A model generated the notes under the pieces. That model did no database searches. It was not told where the DNA came from and saw only the letters and a list, made by a program, of their open reading frames with translations. Both the position numbers and the translations under genes were made by a program. Below are positions 62,099 through 64,000 of a stretch of 64,000 nt of DNA, piece after piece; within the stretch, counting starts at the first letter, position 1; each line of letters opens with the position of its first letter. This stretch comes from Branchinecta lynchi. Its lineage: Eukaryota; Arthropoda; Branchiopoda; Anostraca; Branchinectidae. The stretch is taken from the NCBI GenBank assembly GCA_023053575.1, contig JAKZAP010000021.1:12028212-12092211 (forward strand), read 5' to 3'.

Positions 62099-63260
62099 GT
62101 GCGTGCCGTGAATTGGGCGGTTGGCTGGGACTAATGATTGGAAGTTTGAATGAGAATGAATGGCTCATTTAATTATGCCCAAATTTTAGCTTTGAGGATC
62201 TGAAGGAGATTTTTCGGCTGGGATGGAAATAAAAAAAATGTGAAATTTACCCTTTAAGCTTTCTCGCCTCCTTTGGCTTTGCAAGAACTTTCATATTCCG
62301 CTTTAGAATTCAAGCCGCAATTGACAGTCGACGGACTCCCTACCGCTATGTGAAAAGTGTGAGTGTGCTGACCAGGTCCGTATCCAGGAATTTATTTCGG
62401 GGGTTTGTATGTTTCGGGGGGGGGGGGGGGGGACCCTCCCCCCTCTGGATACGGCACTGGTGCTAAGGTTGCTTGGAGTTTTGCTGCTTTTTGTTTTTCT
62501 TATCTTTTTAGTATTACTATGTGCCCACAGAACGCGAATTCGGCATCGCAAGCGGGTTGGGATACCAAAAAGTATGAAAAGACGTAGACCAGAGGTTAAA
62601 GCCTATAAAAAGCCATTATTTGTGTATGTTTCGGGGGGGGGGGCGAAGCACCTAACCCCTAACCACCGAATATGACCCTGGGTAGAAATGTTCCATTGTA
62701 GCACTGTGAAGCCTGGTAACTGGTTCACGCAGTTTGCGCTTTTTTTTTTTTTACTTCAGATGCTTTGTTACCGCGTTTTAGTTCAACTCTGTAAACCTCG
62801 ACGCAATAATTTCGCGTTGAAAATTTCAGCGTTTACGGCAGAACCGTAATGAAAGATTTAGGATTCCGCCCAAGAGTTAGAAGCCACACATTTTACAAGA
62901 GCGATCTGGCCAAAACACGACCCTTCAAATAGTACTATAAAATTGAGCATTGGGTTTTCCGGGGTGGGGGGGGGGGTAATTCCTATGATATGGTGTAATC
63001 TTTCTCGCGAAAAGCCTACTGTGTATAGGAACAACATATACACAGAGAAAGAATAACATATCGCGTAACCAAAACATACACTATTTACTTCTCAATGCTT
63101 CACTGTTACCCGAACCCCGCTAAGTTTGAACTATGGTACCCCGAAACATTTGTCCTCAGTTAACTTAATCAGCACATTTCAAAATACTTCTTCCGTTGGC
63201 TCTTTCAGCCCATCACACTCACACATAAAATGGTGTAAATTTGTATCAATCACTCCACAA
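62099..63260. other. Downstream of exon 3b; small elements only
   Basis: Apart from the short hAT-like element (62,373) there are G-runs at 62,634 and 62,965 and a T-run at 62,742. A following exon of gene 2 should exist, but none could be identified. Confidence 0.4.
62373..62459. mobile_element. Very short hAT-like element, 87 bp
   Basis: CAGGTCCGTATCCAG and the inverse of CAGTGCCGTATCCAG, flanked by GTGCTGAC / GTGCTAAG (6 of 8). The interior is mostly a G-run and a C-rich stretch. Confidence 0.75.
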
Positions 63261-63269
63261 GACAAATCT

Positions 63270-63377
63270 TGCAGTATTTGCTACTGGGATTAATATCGTC
63301 TCTACTGAGATAAGATTATTTCTAATTCATCTTATCCCAGTTGAGGTAAGATTAATCCCAGTAGCATATACTGCAGT
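63270..63377. mobile_element. Small palindromic MITE, second copy
   Basis: TTGCAGTATTTGCTACTGGG and the inverse CCCAGTAGCATATACTGCA, inner GATAAGATTA words. Sister of 23,543-23,636. Confidence 0.8.
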
Positions 63378-63590
63378 TAGCTTTAATCGTTACTCGGAGA
63401 AACTTTTTACAATGTAGGTAAAGATTTCCTTTTTTCCCCAGTTTCATTAATCAAAGCCCGATTTAACATCTTCATAAGAAATAGGCACAGGCGGCAAAGC
63501 TAGGACTTATTGGAGGTGTGCTACAGAGCAGGCGCTGTACCGTAATCTGATCGTTCGTAAATTCCGTTTTTTAAATACTCATTGAGCCCA
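63378..63590. other. Nothing recognised
   Basis: Short unique-looking stretch. Confidence 0.3.
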
Positions 63591-63925
63591 AAGGCGTATT
63601 CTCGCCGTTCCTCGAGGACTCCTCTGGGAATCGAAACGGCGGGAATACAGGGAGTCACTCCATGCGGACTCCGCGTACGGAAAACAACGAGAACACGGGG
63701 AACGCTTATAAAATGGATTTTGTTCTAAAAACAAAATATGCAGTTGACGAAATTAGTCTGGATCCATTTTTTTGGTCTTGTTTATTCTGATCTGAAAGGG
63801 AGTCCTTTTTGATGAGCGTGATGATAATCGGAGCATTCCTCGTCCGTTGGGACTCGCGAGAATACGAGGAAGGAGTCCCCGGGACAAACAAAAACGGGGG
63901 GGGGAGTCCTCGGGGAACGGCACCT
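63591..63925. mobile_element. Inverted-repeat family I, uninterrupted copy
   Basis: GGCGTATTCTCGCCGTTCC at the left; the right end reaches GGGGAACGG and is cut by the next element. It provides the empty-site comparison for the retrotransposon at 41,437. Confidence 0.75.
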
Positions 63926-64000
63926 CAAGCTGACTGGGAAAATATATTCAAACAATGCATAAAAAGGATACGTCAGCTACGATGCTTTCGAAGCCATATT
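63926..64000 (-). mobile_element. Family R2 element, cut by the window end
   Basis: Tail-like CTCAAGCTGAC, then GGATACGTCAGCTACGAT and the start of the arm (GCCATATT). Confidence 0.65.

Overview
This is animal nuclear DNA from a repeat-rich invertebrate. Short exons sit between canonical GT/AG splice sites in kilobase introns. Around them lie non-LTR retrotransposon 3' ends, hAT, PIF/Harbinger-like and TA-flanked elements, and Mutator-like elements (MULEs). A MADF-BESS gene and Helitron-associated (HINE/pearl-like) repeats would suit an arthropod or a mollusc, but nothing here fixes the phylum. There is no bacterial, organellar, rRNA or convincing tRNA sequence.

Two host genes can be read. 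Gene 1 (minus strand, 8,188-36,880) has six coding exons whose splice phases all agree. They give a 489-residue protein with a serine/threonine-proline-rich, basic N-terminal half and a coiled-coil C-terminal half. Its introns hold most of the mobile DNA in the left half of the window. Gene 2 (plus strand, from 54,382 to beyond the window) encodes a small helix-hairpin-helix protein. Its third exon is present twice (59,756 and 61,939) as two diverged copies with the same splice phases, so the copies look mutually exclusive.

Layout: 1-8.1 kb, repeats 3' of gene 1, including a HINE-like element nested in another. 8.2-36.9 kb, gene 1 with nested transposons; the deepest stack is at 15.0-23.4 kb, where a 2.1-kb HINE-like element carries a hAT element, a MADF-BESS transposon and a 4.1-kb transposon that itself contains a hAT element interrupted by a palindrome. 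37-46 kb, intergenic repeats, a reverse transcriptase relic and a retrotransposon insertion with a 47-bp target duplication. 46-53.3 kb, a MULE cluster with 16-bp terminal arrays. 53.3-64 kb, gene 2 with small elements in its introns.

Three signals stand out. First, three MULEs (28.6, 48.0 and 51.7 kb), each with a perfect 9-bp target duplication, have terminal repeats built of 16-bp units. The two sequence families are unrelated, and a third array family nearby has the same period; in two of the elements the core is flipped relative to the ends. Second, a dispersed family of inverted-arm elements carries a hammerhead-ribozyme-like core (CTGANGA, a hairpin, GAAA) in each arm. Third, gene 2 has the duplicated exon. 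All calls were made by eye; no searches were run.
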